Shown here in pieces: positions 16,765 through 28,709 of a DNA stretch of 64,000 nt. Each line of letters starts with the position of its first letter. The first letter of the stretch is position 1. The translations under genes and the position numbers were made by a program. The DNA is from CAYXDO01 sp964463485 (lineage in GTDB: Bacteria > Myxococcota > Kuafuiibacteriia > Kuafuiibacteriales > Kuafuiibacteriaceae): the NCBI GenBank assembly GCA_964463485.1, contig CAYXDO010000049.1:1-64000 (forward strand), in the 5' to 3' direction. The notes under the pieces are model-generated. The model made no database searches, was not told the origin of the DNA, and saw only the letters and a list, made by a program, of their open reading frames with translations.

Positions 16765-17715
16765 ATGGTCGATCTTCCTGCGCGGCACGAGCCTTGGTGG
16801 AGCCGCTCGGGGACCGCGATGGCCGCCGACGGCACGCCGCTGGCGTTCGCGTCCGGCGGGCCCGAGCGAGCGCGAGCGATCGTCGCCTGCAACGGCCTCG
16901 GGGTCTCGACGTTCTTCTGGGACTATGTCGGGCGCCGCTTCGCTCGCGACCACCAGGTCGTGGTGTGGGACTATCGAGGCCACGGCGCGTCCGGCGAGCC
17001 GAGCCACTTGGGGCACATGCGTATGGCCGACGTCGCTGACGACCTCGCCCGGGTCATGGACGCCAATCAAGTCGACCGCGCGCTCCTGCTCGGACACTCG
17101 CTCGGCTGCCAAGTCATCCTCGAGTTCTTCCGCCTCTTCCCGGATCGAGTGCTCGGGCTCGTACCCATCCTCGGCGCCTACGGCCATGCGGCCGAGACGT
17201 TCATCGACCCTCGCGTGGGTCGCGCCGCGCTCGACGTCGCTTATGCCGTCGGCACGCGCGTGCCCGAGGTCATCAACCTCGCCGGACGCGTCGCGTTGCG
17301 AAGTCGAATCGCGTGGCCTTTTGCGCGCCTCACCGGCCTCGTCCATCGCGACATGTGCCGGCGCGAAGACATGGACCCCTACCTCGAGCACTTGTCCCGC
17401 ATGAACAGCCGCGTCTTCGTGGAGATGGCGCGAGCCGCGCAGGAGCACGACGCGGGCCCGTGGCTCGGCGAGATCCGTTGCCCCACGCTCGTCGTGGCCG
17501 GAGAACGAGATCTCTTCACCCCTCGTCATCTGTCGTTGGAGATGGCCCAGCGGATCCCGAACGCAGAGCTCCTCGAGATCCCGCGCGGATCGCACGCCGC
17601 GCTGATCGAGCAGCCGGAGCTCATCAACCTCCGACTCGAAAAGTTCATACGAGACCGGCTCGTTCCGTTCGAGGCCGAAACCCAGAGCACCATCGCCGCA
17701 GCCCCGGCCTCCTGA
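16765..17715 (+). CDS. alpha/beta hydrolase
   Basis: The 316-residue protein has the alpha/beta hydrolase order: an oxyanion-region loop (NGLG near 46), VVWDYRGHGAS near 70, the nucleophile elbow GHSLG near 111 (Ser 113), an Asp in GERDLF near 248 and the catalytic His in RGSHAALIE near 276. No signal peptide is seen, so it is probably cytosolic. The substrate (ester, lactone or thioester) is unknown. The downstream kinase is on the same strand 156 bases away, without obvious coupling. Confidence 0.85.
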   Translation: MVDLPARHEPWWSRSGTAMAADGTPLAFASGGPERARAIVACNGLGVSTFFWDYVGRRFARDHQVVVWDYRGHGASGEPSHLGHMRMADVADDLARVMDANQVDRALLLGHSLGCQVILEFFRLFPDRVLGLVPILGAYGHAAETFIDPRVGRAALDVAYAVGTRVPEVINLAGRVALRSRIAWPFARLTGLVHRDMCRREDMDPYLEHLSRMNSRVFVEMARAAQEHDAGPWLGEIRCPTLVVAGERDLFTPRHLSLEMAQRIPNAELLEIPRGSHAALIEQPELINLRLEKFIRDRLVPFEAETQSTIAAAPAS

Positions 17716-17871
17716 TTCATGTCCCACATCCCGTGATGCGCGTGGATGTGCTCGAAGCTCGAGTCGCGCACGAGCCGCGAGGAATCACCGGGGCGAGCTG
17801 CGCGCCTCCAAGAGCTGCGCGACGATTTCAGGGCTAGGAGCACACCCCGGTCTGCTAGAAGGGGGAGCCGG

Positions 17872-19500
17872 GTGGCCGTCCCTCAAAACGCCTCAGCGCG
17901 CGGCTTCGACACCTCGATCGACCCTCGCCAGCGCTACCAAATCGTCGGTCGTATCGCCGCGGGCGGGATGGCCGAGATCTACCTCGCCAGGACGCGCGGG
18001 AACGCCGACGTCGAGCGCGAGGTCGTGCTCAAACGGCTGCTCCCGGAGCTCCAGACGAACAAGGAGTTCGTCGCCATGTTTCGGGACGAAGCGCGGATCG
18101 CGGCCCAGCTCAGCCATCCGGGCATCGTACAGATCTACGAGCTCGGCGAGCTCGACGGCTCGCTGTTCATCGCGATGGAGCTCCTCCGGGGCATCAACCT
18201 CCGCGATCTCTTGGCGCGAGCGTACTCACGAAAGAAAACGATCCCGCTGACGCTCATCGTCCGCGTGGCATGTCTCTGTCTGGAGGCCCTGGAGTACGCC
18301 CACAGCTTCAGCAACGCGCGCGGAAAAAAGCTCAACGTCGTTCATCGCGACGTGTCTCCACAGAACATCGTCGTGACCTACGAAGGCGCCGTGAAGCTCG
18401 TCGACTTCGGCGTAGCCAAAGCCGAAGGCCGCCTCCATCAGACCGCCGCGGGCATGGTCAAAGGCAAGTTCGCGTACATGGCGCCCGAGCAGATCACGGG
18501 AGGTCGCGTGGACGGCCGCGCCGATCTGTTCGCGCTCGCCGAGGTCATCTATGAGGTGCTGCTCCGTCGGCATCCGTTCTACGCGCCCACCGACGTTCAG
18601 GTGCTGCGAGCGATCATCGAAAAGGATCCGCCGCACCCGAGCGACTTCGACCAGAGCTTCCCTCGCGGGCTCGGCGACATCTTGATGAAGGCGATGGAGA
18701 AGCATCGCGACAAGCGCTTCAAGAACGCCGGCGAGATGCACGAAGCGCTCGAAAGTTTTCTACTCGCAGAACGGACCCCCGCGACGACCGCGATGCTCGC
18801 CAAGTACCTTCGCGAGGCCTTCGCCGATCGCCTCGAGGCCGAGCAGTACGCACGCGAGTCCGGCGACGACGCGCAGCTCATCGAGGTCCTGACCGCTGGA
18901 CAAGCCGAGGCCATCGCGGTGCTCGGCGAAGACGGCGTGAAGTTGATGGCCTCGCGCCAGTCGGTCGCCGAACCCATCGAGACCATCGCGGCGAGCGAGT
19001 ACGAGGCGCCTACGCAAGGCGGCGCCGAGCGACCCCAAAAGCCCGCGCCGCGGCAGACCTCCATCGAAGGTGAGGACGACATGCCGACGATGATGGGTGC
19101 GTTGACGCCAGACGAACGGGCCGAGCTCGCACCAGTCGTCGAAGTGCGAAGGCCAGATCCACCACCTCCGAAGATCCGATCCAGTGTGGCTCCGCCCGCC
19201 CGGCCTCCTGCCCCAGCGAAGGCCACGCCTCTGCCCCCAACAGCTCCGTTTCCCGTCCCCGACTTCTCGGACCCCGACTTCTCCGATGACACGGAGGGGG
19301 GCGACCCGCGCCGACCCAAGCCCGCGACGCCCAAGCCCGGACCGCAGTCTCCGCGGTCTCCCATCTCCTCCGAGGTCACCGCCGCGGACCGTACGGCCCG
19401 GGAGAAGCTCGGGATCTGGCTCTTCGTGACGGGGCTCGTCGCGCTCCTCGTGGCGATCGGCGCGGCCGTCGTGCTGTTGACCCGGCCCCCGCCGGGCTGA
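17872..19500 (+). CDS. Ser/Thr protein kinase with C-terminal membrane anchor
   Basis: GTG at 17872 is chosen because a GGGGGAG ribosome binding site precedes it and the kinase domain begins soon after; an upstream in-frame start (17746) would add a non-conserved Arg-rich stretch. In 542 residues, GRIAAGGMAEIY is near 26, the catalytic Lys in VVLKRL near 54, HRDVSPQN near 157, DFGVAK near 177 and AYMAPEQ follows. The kinase domain ends near 300. A long acidic then Pro-rich linker leads to a single membrane segment (about 513-535) at the very C-terminus, so almost nothing is outside the cell. It probably responds to cytosolic or membrane cues. Confidence 0.9.
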   Translation: MAVPQNASARGFDTSIDPRQRYQIVGRIAAGGMAEIYLARTRGNADVEREVVLKRLLPELQTNKEFVAMFRDEARIAAQLSHPGIVQIYELGELDGSLFIAMELLRGINLRDLLARAYSRKKTIPLTLIVRVACLCLEALEYAHSFSNARGKKLNVVHRDVSPQNIVVTYEGAVKLVDFGVAKAEGRLHQTAAGMVKGKFAYMAPEQITGGRVDGRADLFALAEVIYEVLLRRHPFYAPTDVQVLRAIIEKDPPHPSDFDQSFPRGLGDILMKAMEKHRDKRFKNAGEMHEALESFLLAERTPATTAMLAKYLREAFADRLEAEQYARESGDDAQLIEVLTAGQAEAIAVLGEDGVKLMASRQSVAEPIETIAASEYEAPTQGGAERPQKPAPRQTSIEGEDDMPTMMGALTPDERAELAPVVEVRRPDPPPPKIRSSVAPPARPPAPAKATPLPPTAPFPVPDFSDPDFSDDTEGGDPRRPKPATPKPGPQSPRSPISSEVTAADRTAREKLGIWLFVTGLVALLVAIGAAVVLLTRPPPG

Positions 19501-19519
19501 GCTCCTCGTCGCTTCCTCC

Positions 19520-19548
19520 TTGACTTGACGAGCAGCGACGTTTAGCGA
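19520..19548 (+). promoter_or_regulatory. candidate promoter of the rpsU-dnaG-rpoD operon
   Basis: TTGACT (19520-19525), 17 bases, then TAGCGA (19543-19548). The -35 is near consensus; the -10 is weak. It lies 40 bases before rpsU. Confidence 0.4.
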
Positions 19549-19587
19549 GCTTCACCCTGCCACTTGGGCGTGGAAGGGGGTGATTTG

Positions 19588-19782
19588 ATGCCGGGAATTA
19601 GAGTTAAAGAAGGCGAGTCCTTCGAGCGCGCCATGCGACGCTTCAAGAAGCAGTGCGAGCGCGCCGGCATCTTGGGCGAGATTCGGAAGCGTGAGCATTT
19701 CGAGAAGCCTTCCGTTCGAAAGAAGAAAAAACAGGCTGCCGCGCGTAAGCGTCTCCTCAAGAAAATGAGGAAGGACACCTGA
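19588..19782 (+). CDS. rpsU: 30S ribosomal protein S21
   Basis: A 64-residue basic protein beginning MPGIRVKEGESFERAMRRF, with the usual S21 helix and a Lys/Arg-rich tail (RKKKKQAAARKRLLKK). ATG at 19588 is the family start and has the strong site GGAAGGGGG about 8 bases upstream; an in-frame start at 19564 would add eight unusual residues. S21 binds the small subunit near the anti-Shine-Dalgarno region. It heads the conserved rpsU-dnaG-rpoD operon, and its stop codon overlaps the proposed CTG start of dnaG. Confidence 0.95.
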   Translation: MPGIRVKEGESFERAMRRFKKQCERAGILGEIRKREHFEKPSVRKKKKQAAARKRLLKKMRKDT

Positions 19783-21561
19783 GCGCAATCCCTCCTGAAA
19801 AGATCGCCGAGGTCCGCGCCCGAGTAGACATCGGGCGCGTGATCGGGCGCTCCGTCGAGCTGAAAAAACAAGGCCGACGCCTCACCGGACGCTGCCCTTT
19901 CCACGACGACACTAGCCCCTCCTTCTCGGTCGAGCCGACGCTGAAGCTCTATCACTGCTTCGGATGTGGCGTCGGCGGTGACGTGTTCGACTTCGTGATG
20001 CGCCGCGAAGGCGTCGACTTCCCCGAAGCTGTCCGCCTGCTCGCGCGGGAGTACGGGATCGATCTGCCTCAACGCCCGGAAACCCAAGAAGAACGCGAAC
20101 GACGAACCCGCCGAAAGCTCCTCCTGCGCGTCAACGAGCTCGCCCGCGACTTCTTCGTCGACCAGCTTCGGCTCGACGATCGCGCCCGCCAGTACCTCGA
20201 CGAACGCGGACTCACCCAAAACACCATCCAACGCTTCGCTTTGGGCTTCGCGCCCCCGGGCTTCTCGAACCTGGTCGACCACCTCGAGGCCCGCAACGTC
20301 CCCGCCGACCTCGCTACCGAGCTCGGCCTCCTCGGACCACGACAATCCGGCGGAAGTTACGATCGGATCCGCGGACGAATCGTGTTTCCGATCGTCGCCC
20401 CAGGCGGCGACGTCATCGGCTTCGGAGCTCGTCGCGCCGACTGGATCGACAGCGGCCCCGACGCTCCCAAATACGTCAACTCACCGGAGAGCCCGATCTA
20501 CGACAAATCGTCCGTTTTCTATGGCCTGGATGTCGCTCGGGAACATATTCGGAGGTCGGGCTCGGCCGTGCTGGTCGAGGGCTACATGGACGTCCTAGGG
20601 CTTCAGCAAGCTGGAATCGCGACCGCGATCGCCTCGTGCGGCACTGCGCTCTCCCAGAAGCACGCGGAGATCCTCGCAAAACTCGCGAAGCGTGTCGTCA
20701 CGTTGTACGACGCTGACGATGCCGGAGTCGCTGCCACGCGAAAGAGCGCCGAGCTGCTCCTCACCGTCGGGCTCGACGTGAAAGTCGCCCGCTTGCCAGA
20801 GGGCGAGGACCCCGACACCTTCGTCCTGAAGCACGGAAAGGACGCGATCAACACCGTGCTCGACGGCGCCCCGTCGGCCATCGATGCCTTCGTCGACGAA
20901 GCTCGAAAAAAACACGCCGGCGAAGGAATCGCGGGTGTGTCTCAGACCGTCTCCGAGGTTCGCCCGTTCCTCACCGCCATCAAGGACCCGCTGATCCGCG
21001 ACGTCGCCATGGAGGTCACCGCCAAAAAACTAGGCCTCGAACCTCAGATCCTCCGGCGCAACCTCACCGATCCCAACCCCAAACCGTTGCGCCCGGAGAC
21101 CTCGGATCGAAAGCCACAGTCAAAGGAGCCCCCTCCGCCAGCCCTAGAACGTGAAGTGCTCCGGCACGCTCTGATGGCTCCCGGACCCACCATCGCCGAG
21201 ATCGATCGCTTCGGCGCCACAGACGCCATCACCCACCCCGCAATCCAAACGGGCCTCGCGATGACACGCATCGCGCTCCGAGACGGCCGAGACGTCGACG
21301 CGACCACGGTGCTCCAAGCGCTGGCTTCGACCGATCCTGCGGCTGCAATTCTCCTGAGAGAAACCCTAATAAACGCTCCTCCCGAGCCGACCGTGCTCAC
21401 GGATTGTTTGCTGAAACTCCTCGAAAAGTATAGGGACGCCGAGTTGCGGCGGATCGCCCGAGTCGTGGGCTCGGGGGTCGCCGATGCGGAAACGATCGCT
21501 CGCATCGAGCGTCTGAAAGATCGGATCCGCGAGCTCTCGCCCGCGAGAGGCAGAAGTCGCC

Positions 21562-21569
<8 letters not shown>
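19779..21569 (+). CDS. dnaG: DNA primase, probable CTG start
   Basis: DnaG makes RNA primers for replication. The reading frame has the CHC2 zinc finger (CPFH near 39, then CFGCG), the TOPRIM motifs EGYMD near 265 and LYDADDAG near 308, and a helical C-terminus. The first ATG/GTG in frame is GTG at 19839, which would remove the conserved N-terminal segment IPPEKIAEVRARVDIG. That segment is encoded in frame back to CTG at 19779, which overlaps the rpsU stop (CTGA) and has GAGGAAGGA 4-12 bases upstream. I therefore place the start at CTG, giving 596 residues. The stop overlaps the rpoD start by eight bases. Confidence 0.88.
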
Positions 21570-24356
<2,787 letters not shown>

Positions 24357-24357
<1 letters not shown>

Positions 24358-24377
24358 ACCCGCGCCCGTCTCGGGTT
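24357..24377 (+). terminator. hairpin just after rpoD, possible terminator
   Basis: AACCCG and CGGGTT form a 6-bp stem around a 9-base loop, starting at the rpoD stop. No T-run follows, so intrinsic termination is doubtful. Confidence 0.3.
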
Positions 24378-24421
24378 GCCACCCAAGCCGTCGCGCGCTG
24401 GCGTGACGCCACGCCCTCCAC

Positions 24422-24427
24422 TACACT
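24422..24427 (+). promoter_or_regulatory. candidate -10 box for a leaderless transcript
   Basis: TACACT stands 9 bases before the GTG start of the zinc-ribbon kinase, with no ribosome binding site between. Confidence 0.35.
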
Positions 24428-24436
24428 TGGCTCGAA

Positions 24437-26755
24437 GTGCGCGCGTGTCCCAAATGCCGCTCCGTCTTCTCGGGCGAGATCGAGTTCTGCGGCATCGACG
24501 GCGAACGCCTGGTCAAAGCCGACACCGATCCGCTGATCGGATTCACCGTCGACCGCTACCAAGTGATCGAGCGCATCGGCGTGGGCGCCATGGGCTGCGT
24601 CTACCGCGCCAAACACGCCGTCATCGATCGTGAGTTCGCGGTGAAGGTCCTGTTCGGCGAGATGGCTTCGGACAAGAAGATCTCTCAGCGCTTCCGCAGA
24701 GAGGCGCAGGCGATCTCGCGCATGCGCCACCCCAACATCGTCAACATCACCGACTTCGGCACCTCCTCCGAAGGCCTCAGCTTCCTCGTCATGGAGCTGA
24801 TCCAAGGCGCGACGTTGAAAGACGTAGTTCGCAGCGGACAACTCAAGGGTCAGCTCGAGCGCATCAAGAACATCACCCGCCAGATCTGCGAGGGGCTCGG
24901 GGAGGCGCACAGCCGCGGCCTCGTGCACCGAGACATGAAGCCCGGCAACGTGATGCTCGAAGCCGTCGGTACGCCGCGCGAGACCGTGAAGATCCTCGAT
25001 TTCGGCATCGTCGGTCTGGCCGCGGACGGCGGCGAAGGGGACGAGCAAGCGCTCACGCACACCGGTGTCGCCCTAGGAACCCCCGCGTACATGGCTCCCG
25101 AGCAAGCCCAGGGCGACAAAGTCGGTCCGCCCGCCGATTTCTACGCGCTCGGTGTGATCCTCTTCGAGATGCTGGCCGGAAGCGCTCCGTTCAAAGGCAC
25201 GCTCAGCCAGGTGATGGTGCAACACATCTCGACGCCCCCACCGCCCCTGCCGCCGTCCGGCGGCCTGGAGCACATCGCCTTTCGCCTCCTCGAAAAGCTC
25301 CCCGCGAACCGAATCGGCACGGCCCAAGACCTCCTCGCCGTGATCGATAGCCTGCCCTTCCTTGGGCCACCGGGCACGGAGCCGATCGCACCCCCGCGCG
25401 CCCACTCAGGCACCGGAGCTTCGAACCCGGCCTTCGCTTCGAACCCGGCGTTCACTTCGAACCCATCGAACCCATCGGTTCGGCCACAAAACCTGCTCGC
25501 TTCCTCGCCGTCCCTCTCCCAAGTCCCTGGGTTGCCAAGCTACGGGCCCATCCCCACGGGCAGCACCACCAGCATTCCTGGGATCCCAGACGGACCCATG
25601 CTCTCCCCTGTCGCGAGCGTCCCCTCGCTGGGTGCCATTCAGATCCCGCCCGGCGGTCCGTCCGCCGGGTTGGCGTCGCCACCAGTCGGCGAAACGATGC
25701 TCGGACCCGCGGCCACCGGGCCCTCGCTGGGCGCGATTCCTCCGGCCCCTGCCTTCCTTCGAGACAACGTAGATTTCACGAGCTCCGACCGCGCCACGCT
25801 CTCTCGTCAGGCCATCAAGACCAAGAGCTCGCTGCCTGCCATCCTCGGGATCGCGGCCGTACTCGGACTCGGCGTCGCCGCCGTGATCGCGCTGAAGCTC
25901 CGGCCAAACGACGAAGTCACGATCACCGCTGCACCCGACCCTGAAAGAGCTCCCCCAGATCGCGCGACACCGCCCCCACCGCCGCCTCCCCTCGCGCCGG
26001 TGAGTACGCCCGATGCCGCTGTGAGTGTCGTCAAGGCGCCCGAAACTCCTGCCAAGGCGCCCGACGTCGCCCCGACTCTGAAACCGCCGAAGAGTCCGAT
26101 TGTCGCACCCATCACCAAGTTACCACCCACGAAGCTCCCAGAGCCCGAGAAGCCCCCGAAGGCTAAGTCCCCCGAGCTGGAGTGGGAGGCCCCGAATCCT
26201 ACGCCCGCAAGCAAAGCGGAGGAGCTCCTGGCGACCGGTACCGTCAAAGTGCGCGTCACCGCAGGCGGCGCCGACCTCTCCGCCAAGATCTACGTCGACG
26301 GAAAGCTCGAGTCCAAGGCCCCCGCAACCCTGTCCCTCGGGGTCGGAGAGCACCTCGTCAAAATCGTGACCGATGACGGAACCGCCGCCGAAAGAAAGGT
26401 CTTCGTCCGACCCGGCTCCATGGAGTCGACCGTCTTCGAATTCACGGAGTACGACCCACCCACCGCTCACTCCGCTCCCAGAGCTCTCGCGCCAGCACCG
26501 GATCGTCGGTCCGTCGATGCGCCGAACGTTCGTACCCCTCATGATAATAACGACCGCTCTCACCCGCCAACTCGAGCGCTGTCGCCACCCGAATCACCGC
26601 CGCAGCGCCCTCCTCGCTCGTCTTCATCCCACGCACGAGCACGGAACGCATGGGCCATGGCACCGCGCGCCAAATCTCCGAGCCAATCACCCCCGGATGC
26701 ACCGCATACGCACACACCTTGCTCGGATCGAGCCGCCTCGCGAGCTCCTTGGTGA
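24437..26755 (+). CDS. Ser/Thr kinase with zinc-ribbon-like start and PEGA outside domain
   Basis: A 772-residue kinase with an unusual N-terminus: C4-x2-C7 and C18 (ACPKCRS, EFCGIDG) suggest a small zinc ribbon. The kinase domain follows (GVGAMGCVY near 50, HRDMKPGN near 165, DFGIVG near 188, AYMAPEQ). A Pro/Ser linker has short NPAF/NPS repeats. A membrane segment lies near 462-484, followed by a Pro-rich stalk and a PEGA-like domain (about 600-668). The last 104 residues (from 26442) run antisense through the whole 3' end of the SDR gene and have His/Pro/Arg/Ser-rich, non-domain composition. The original stop was probably near 26455 and may have been lost by mutation or a sequencing error. 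Confidence 0.88.
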   Translation: MRACPKCRSVFSGEIEFCGIDGERLVKADTDPLIGFTVDRYQVIERIGVGAMGCVYRAKHAVIDREFAVKVLFGEMASDKKISQRFRREAQAISRMRHPNIVNITDFGTSSEGLSFLVMELIQGATLKDVVRSGQLKGQLERIKNITRQICEGLGEAHSRGLVHRDMKPGNVMLEAVGTPRETVKILDFGIVGLAADGGEGDEQALTHTGVALGTPAYMAPEQAQGDKVGPPADFYALGVILFEMLAGSAPFKGTLSQVMVQHISTPPPPLPPSGGLEHIAFRLLEKLPANRIGTAQDLLAVIDSLPFLGPPGTEPIAPPRAHSGTGASNPAFASNPAFTSNPSNPSVRPQNLLASSPSLSQVPGLPSYGPIPTGSTTSIPGIPDGPMLSPVASVPSLGAIQIPPGGPSAGLASPPVGETMLGPAATGPSLGAIPPAPAFLRDNVDFTSSDRATLSRQAIKTKSSLPAILGIAAVLGLGVAAVIALKLRPNDEVTITAAPDPERAPPDRATPPPPPPPLAPVSTPDAAVSVVKAPETPAKAPDVAPTLKPPKSPIVAPITKLPPTKLPEPEKPPKAKSPELEWEAPNPTPASKAEELLATGTVKVRVTAGGADLSAKIYVDGKLESKAPATLSLGVGEHLVKIVTDDGTAAERKVFVRPGSMESTVFEFTEYDPPTAHSAPRALAPAPDRRSVDAPNVRTPHDNNDRSHPPTRALSPPESPPQRPPRSSSSHARARNAWAMAPRAKSPSQSPPDAPHTHTPCSDRAASRAPW

Positions 26756-27293
26756 ACAGCACGTTGCAGAACTTGGCGATCCGATACTCTCGCATCCCGC
26801 CAAGACCAAAATACAACCTCGCAGGCGTCCGAAGACGCTCGAAATCGAGGGCTCCGGCTCGGTAGTGGGTGTTGCTCGATACGTTGACGATTCGAGCAGG
26901 CGGTGACAGCGCGTCCAGCAACAGGCGCGTGAACAGAAAATGCCCGAGATGATTGACGCCAAAAGTCAGCTCGGACCCATCCTTGGTCAACCCAGGCTGG
27001 CTCGCCAAACCGGCATTGTTGATCAGCACCGAAAACGCGCTCCCTAGCTTCAGCGCCTTGACCGCCTCGGCTGCCCGCCGGACCGACGCCAGCTCGGCTA
27101 AGTCGAGCTCGACGAAATCGGCCTGCCCACCTCGCTGCCGAATCGCTTGAAGCACCGGCCGAGTCTTCTCTTCCGATCGACAAGCCAGGACGACCCGGGC
27201 GCCCCGCGCGGCAAGGCCCTCCGCAACGCCGCGGCCGATTCCGGTGTTCGCTCCGGTAATGACGATCGCTTTACCTTCGAGATCCTTCGGCAT
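26442..27293 (-). CDS. short-chain dehydrogenase/reductase, retinol-dehydrogenase-like
   Basis: ATG at 27293 gives 283 residues. The frame stays open far upstream, but only this start gives the standard SDR beginning. TGANTGIGRG near 13 binds the cofactor; R in ACRSEEK suggests NADP preference. NNAG near 90 and the Ser near 140 (NVSS) are present. The active-site Tyr is expected in the EYRIAKFCN stretch (Y-x3-K). The C-terminus (LWERSERWVG) is typical of the retinol dehydrogenase/WWOX-like group. The substrate is unknown. It lies just upstream of def on the same strand order and its 3' third overlaps the kinase frame on the other strand. Confidence 0.88.
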   Translation of the reverse strand: MPKDLEGKAIVITGANTGIGRGVAEGLAARGARVVLACRSEEKTRPVLQAIRQRGGQADFVELDLAELASVRRAAEAVKALKLGSAFSVLINNAGLASQPGLTKDGSELTFGVNHLGHFLFTRLLLDALSPPARIVNVSSNTHYRAGALDFERLRTPARLYFGLGGMREYRIAKFCNVLFTKELARRLDPSKVCAYAVHPGVIGSEIWRAVPWPMRSVLVRGMKTSEEGAAAVIRVATALELAGESGRYYHEGYERSAHRRTDDPVLARELWERSERWVGRTP

Positions 27294-27325
27294 ACGAGAC
27301 CAGATCTCCCGGCCCCGCCAGGAGG

Positions 27326-27913
27326 TCAACCGCCGAACCGATCCACCACCGCGCGGGCCTTGGGAAAGTACGCCTCCCGATGGTACCGATCGAACTCGGC
27401 GAGCGTCGTCAACGACCGTGGGTCCTTCACCCGATCCAGAAAAAGCGTAGCGTTCAGGTGGTCGACCTCGTGTTGGTACGTGCCTGCGGAAATCCCACGA
27501 GCAACCCTGTCGACGGGCTGGCCGTCGCGGTCGAAACCCATGACCCGAATCTCGGCAAATCGCTCCACGAGGCCCCTCAAGTTGGGCACGCTGAGGCAGC
27601 CTTCGTAATTCCCGAAAATCTCCGCCGTGAGCGGCGCAAGCACGGGGTTGATCAGCACGGTCAACGGTATGTCGGGCGCGTATGGGTAGCGCGCATTGGC
27701 GCGAACCTCGAGCACGCAAATTTGAACGCTCTCGTGGACCTGCGGAGCTGCAAGCCCCGCTCCCATCGCGTCCCGCATCGTGGCGATCATGTCGTCGATC
27801 AGCTCTTGAATCGGAGCGCTGCGAATCTCCGAGATGGGTACGGGGTCGGCGACCCTTCGAAGAATCGGGTGCCCAATCTGCGCGATCTTTCGAATCGTCG
27901 GCGTGCGTTCCAC
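27326..27913 (-). CDS. def: peptide deformylase
   Basis: It removes the N-formyl group from new proteins. All three family motifs are present when numbered from GTG at 27913 (195 residues): GAGLAAPQ (51-58), EGCLS (104-108) and HEVDH (148-152), supplying the Gln, the Cys metal ligand, and the two His ligands with the catalytic Glu. A longer start at 27967 would add 18 residues that are not conserved. The SDR gene follows after 32 bases, so they may be co-transcribed. Confidence 0.95.
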   Translation of the reverse strand: MERTPTIRKIAQIGHPILRRVADPVPISEIRSAPIQELIDDMIATMRDAMGAGLAAPQVHESVQICVLEVRANARYPYAPDIPLTVLINPVLAPLTAEIFGNYEGCLSVPNLRGLVERFAEIRVMGFDRDGQPVDRVARGISAGTYQHEVDHLNATLFLDRVKDPRSLTTLAEFDRYHREAYFPKARAVVDRFGG

Positions 27914-27994
27914 GATCGATTCTCTCGGCCGAGCCCCCACGGCTGTCAACCTCGCAGTCACCAGCACTCATCCCCTGCCAGGGACGAGCGGCCG

Positions 27995-28696
27995 ATGCGG
28001 AGCGTTCGAAATGGGTCCATCGTTCCCGCCGTGACACCGGTGCCCACGAGCGCTCTCCTCGTCCTCGCGACCTCGCTCGCCTGCGGGTCGAACCCAGCGG
28101 ACGAGCCCTTGGACTCAGGGGCGAAAGCCGATGGATCGACCAACACCGACGCGAGCTCTCACCCCTGCGTTGCCTCCTTCGGCGACGAGCTCACCAACGG
28201 CTTCGGCCGGATCGACGGAACGCTCGTCGCCATCGTCGAGCCCACCGACACCGAATGCCCGCTCTTCAACGACGACCATCTCGTCCTCGAAGTCATGATG
28301 ATGGGTAAAGTATATCGTATGGTCGTCAATATCGTGTCGGACGGTCGTAGTGGAACGGACACCCGAGTACGGCTCGCGGAGCTCGACCACGACCTCCCTG
28401 GACCCCCTTGGGCCGAGGGTTGGCACACTGGACTCTCCCTGGACTACCCATCGACGCTCGGAGTGCATTCGTCGACGACCAGCTTCGTCCCCTTCGAAAT
28501 GAGTGCCTTGGTCGAGCGCGTGGCGGACAACCTCGAGCTCGGCCAGCCGATGAGTGTGTATGCCTCGAGCCAAAACCGGCCCTCCGGCGCACACCTCGTA
28601 CATCGGAATGGCGAGCGAGACGATGGCGCCATCGTTGCAAGCGCCTCGACCGCACCTCGGTTCCTGTTGTTCGCCTTCGACGGCCAAGTCTTCTGA
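27995..28696 (+). CDS. small lipoprotein of unknown function
   Basis: The frame is open much further upstream, but that part is antisense to def. From ATG 27995 the protein has 233 residues; GTG at 28031 would give a tighter signal peptide. The signal ends in ATSLACGS, a lipobox-like site, followed by an Asp/Ser-rich linker. The remaining 190 residues look like a beta-rich domain (DHLVLEVMMMGKVYRMVV and similar). I do not recognise the family. It is divergent from def and converges on ttcA. Confidence 0.7.
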   Translation: MRSVRNGSIVPAVTPVPTSALLVLATSLACGSNPADEPLDSGAKADGSTNTDASSHPCVASFGDELTNGFGRIDGTLVAIVEPTDTECPLFNDDHLVLEVMMMGKVYRMVVNIVSDGRSGTDTRVRLAELDHDLPGPPWAEGWHTGLSLDYPSTLGVHSSTTSFVPFEMSALVERVADNLELGQPMSVYASSQNRPSGAHLVHRNGERDDGAIVASASTAPRFLLFAFDGQVF

Positions 28697-28709
28697 GCTG
28701 CCGTGTCTG

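Noticed and set aside
15812..17404. 530-residue plus-strand frame across the epimerase and hydrolase
   Set aside because: It is antisense to the epimerase and out of frame with the hydrolase, and shows no domain.
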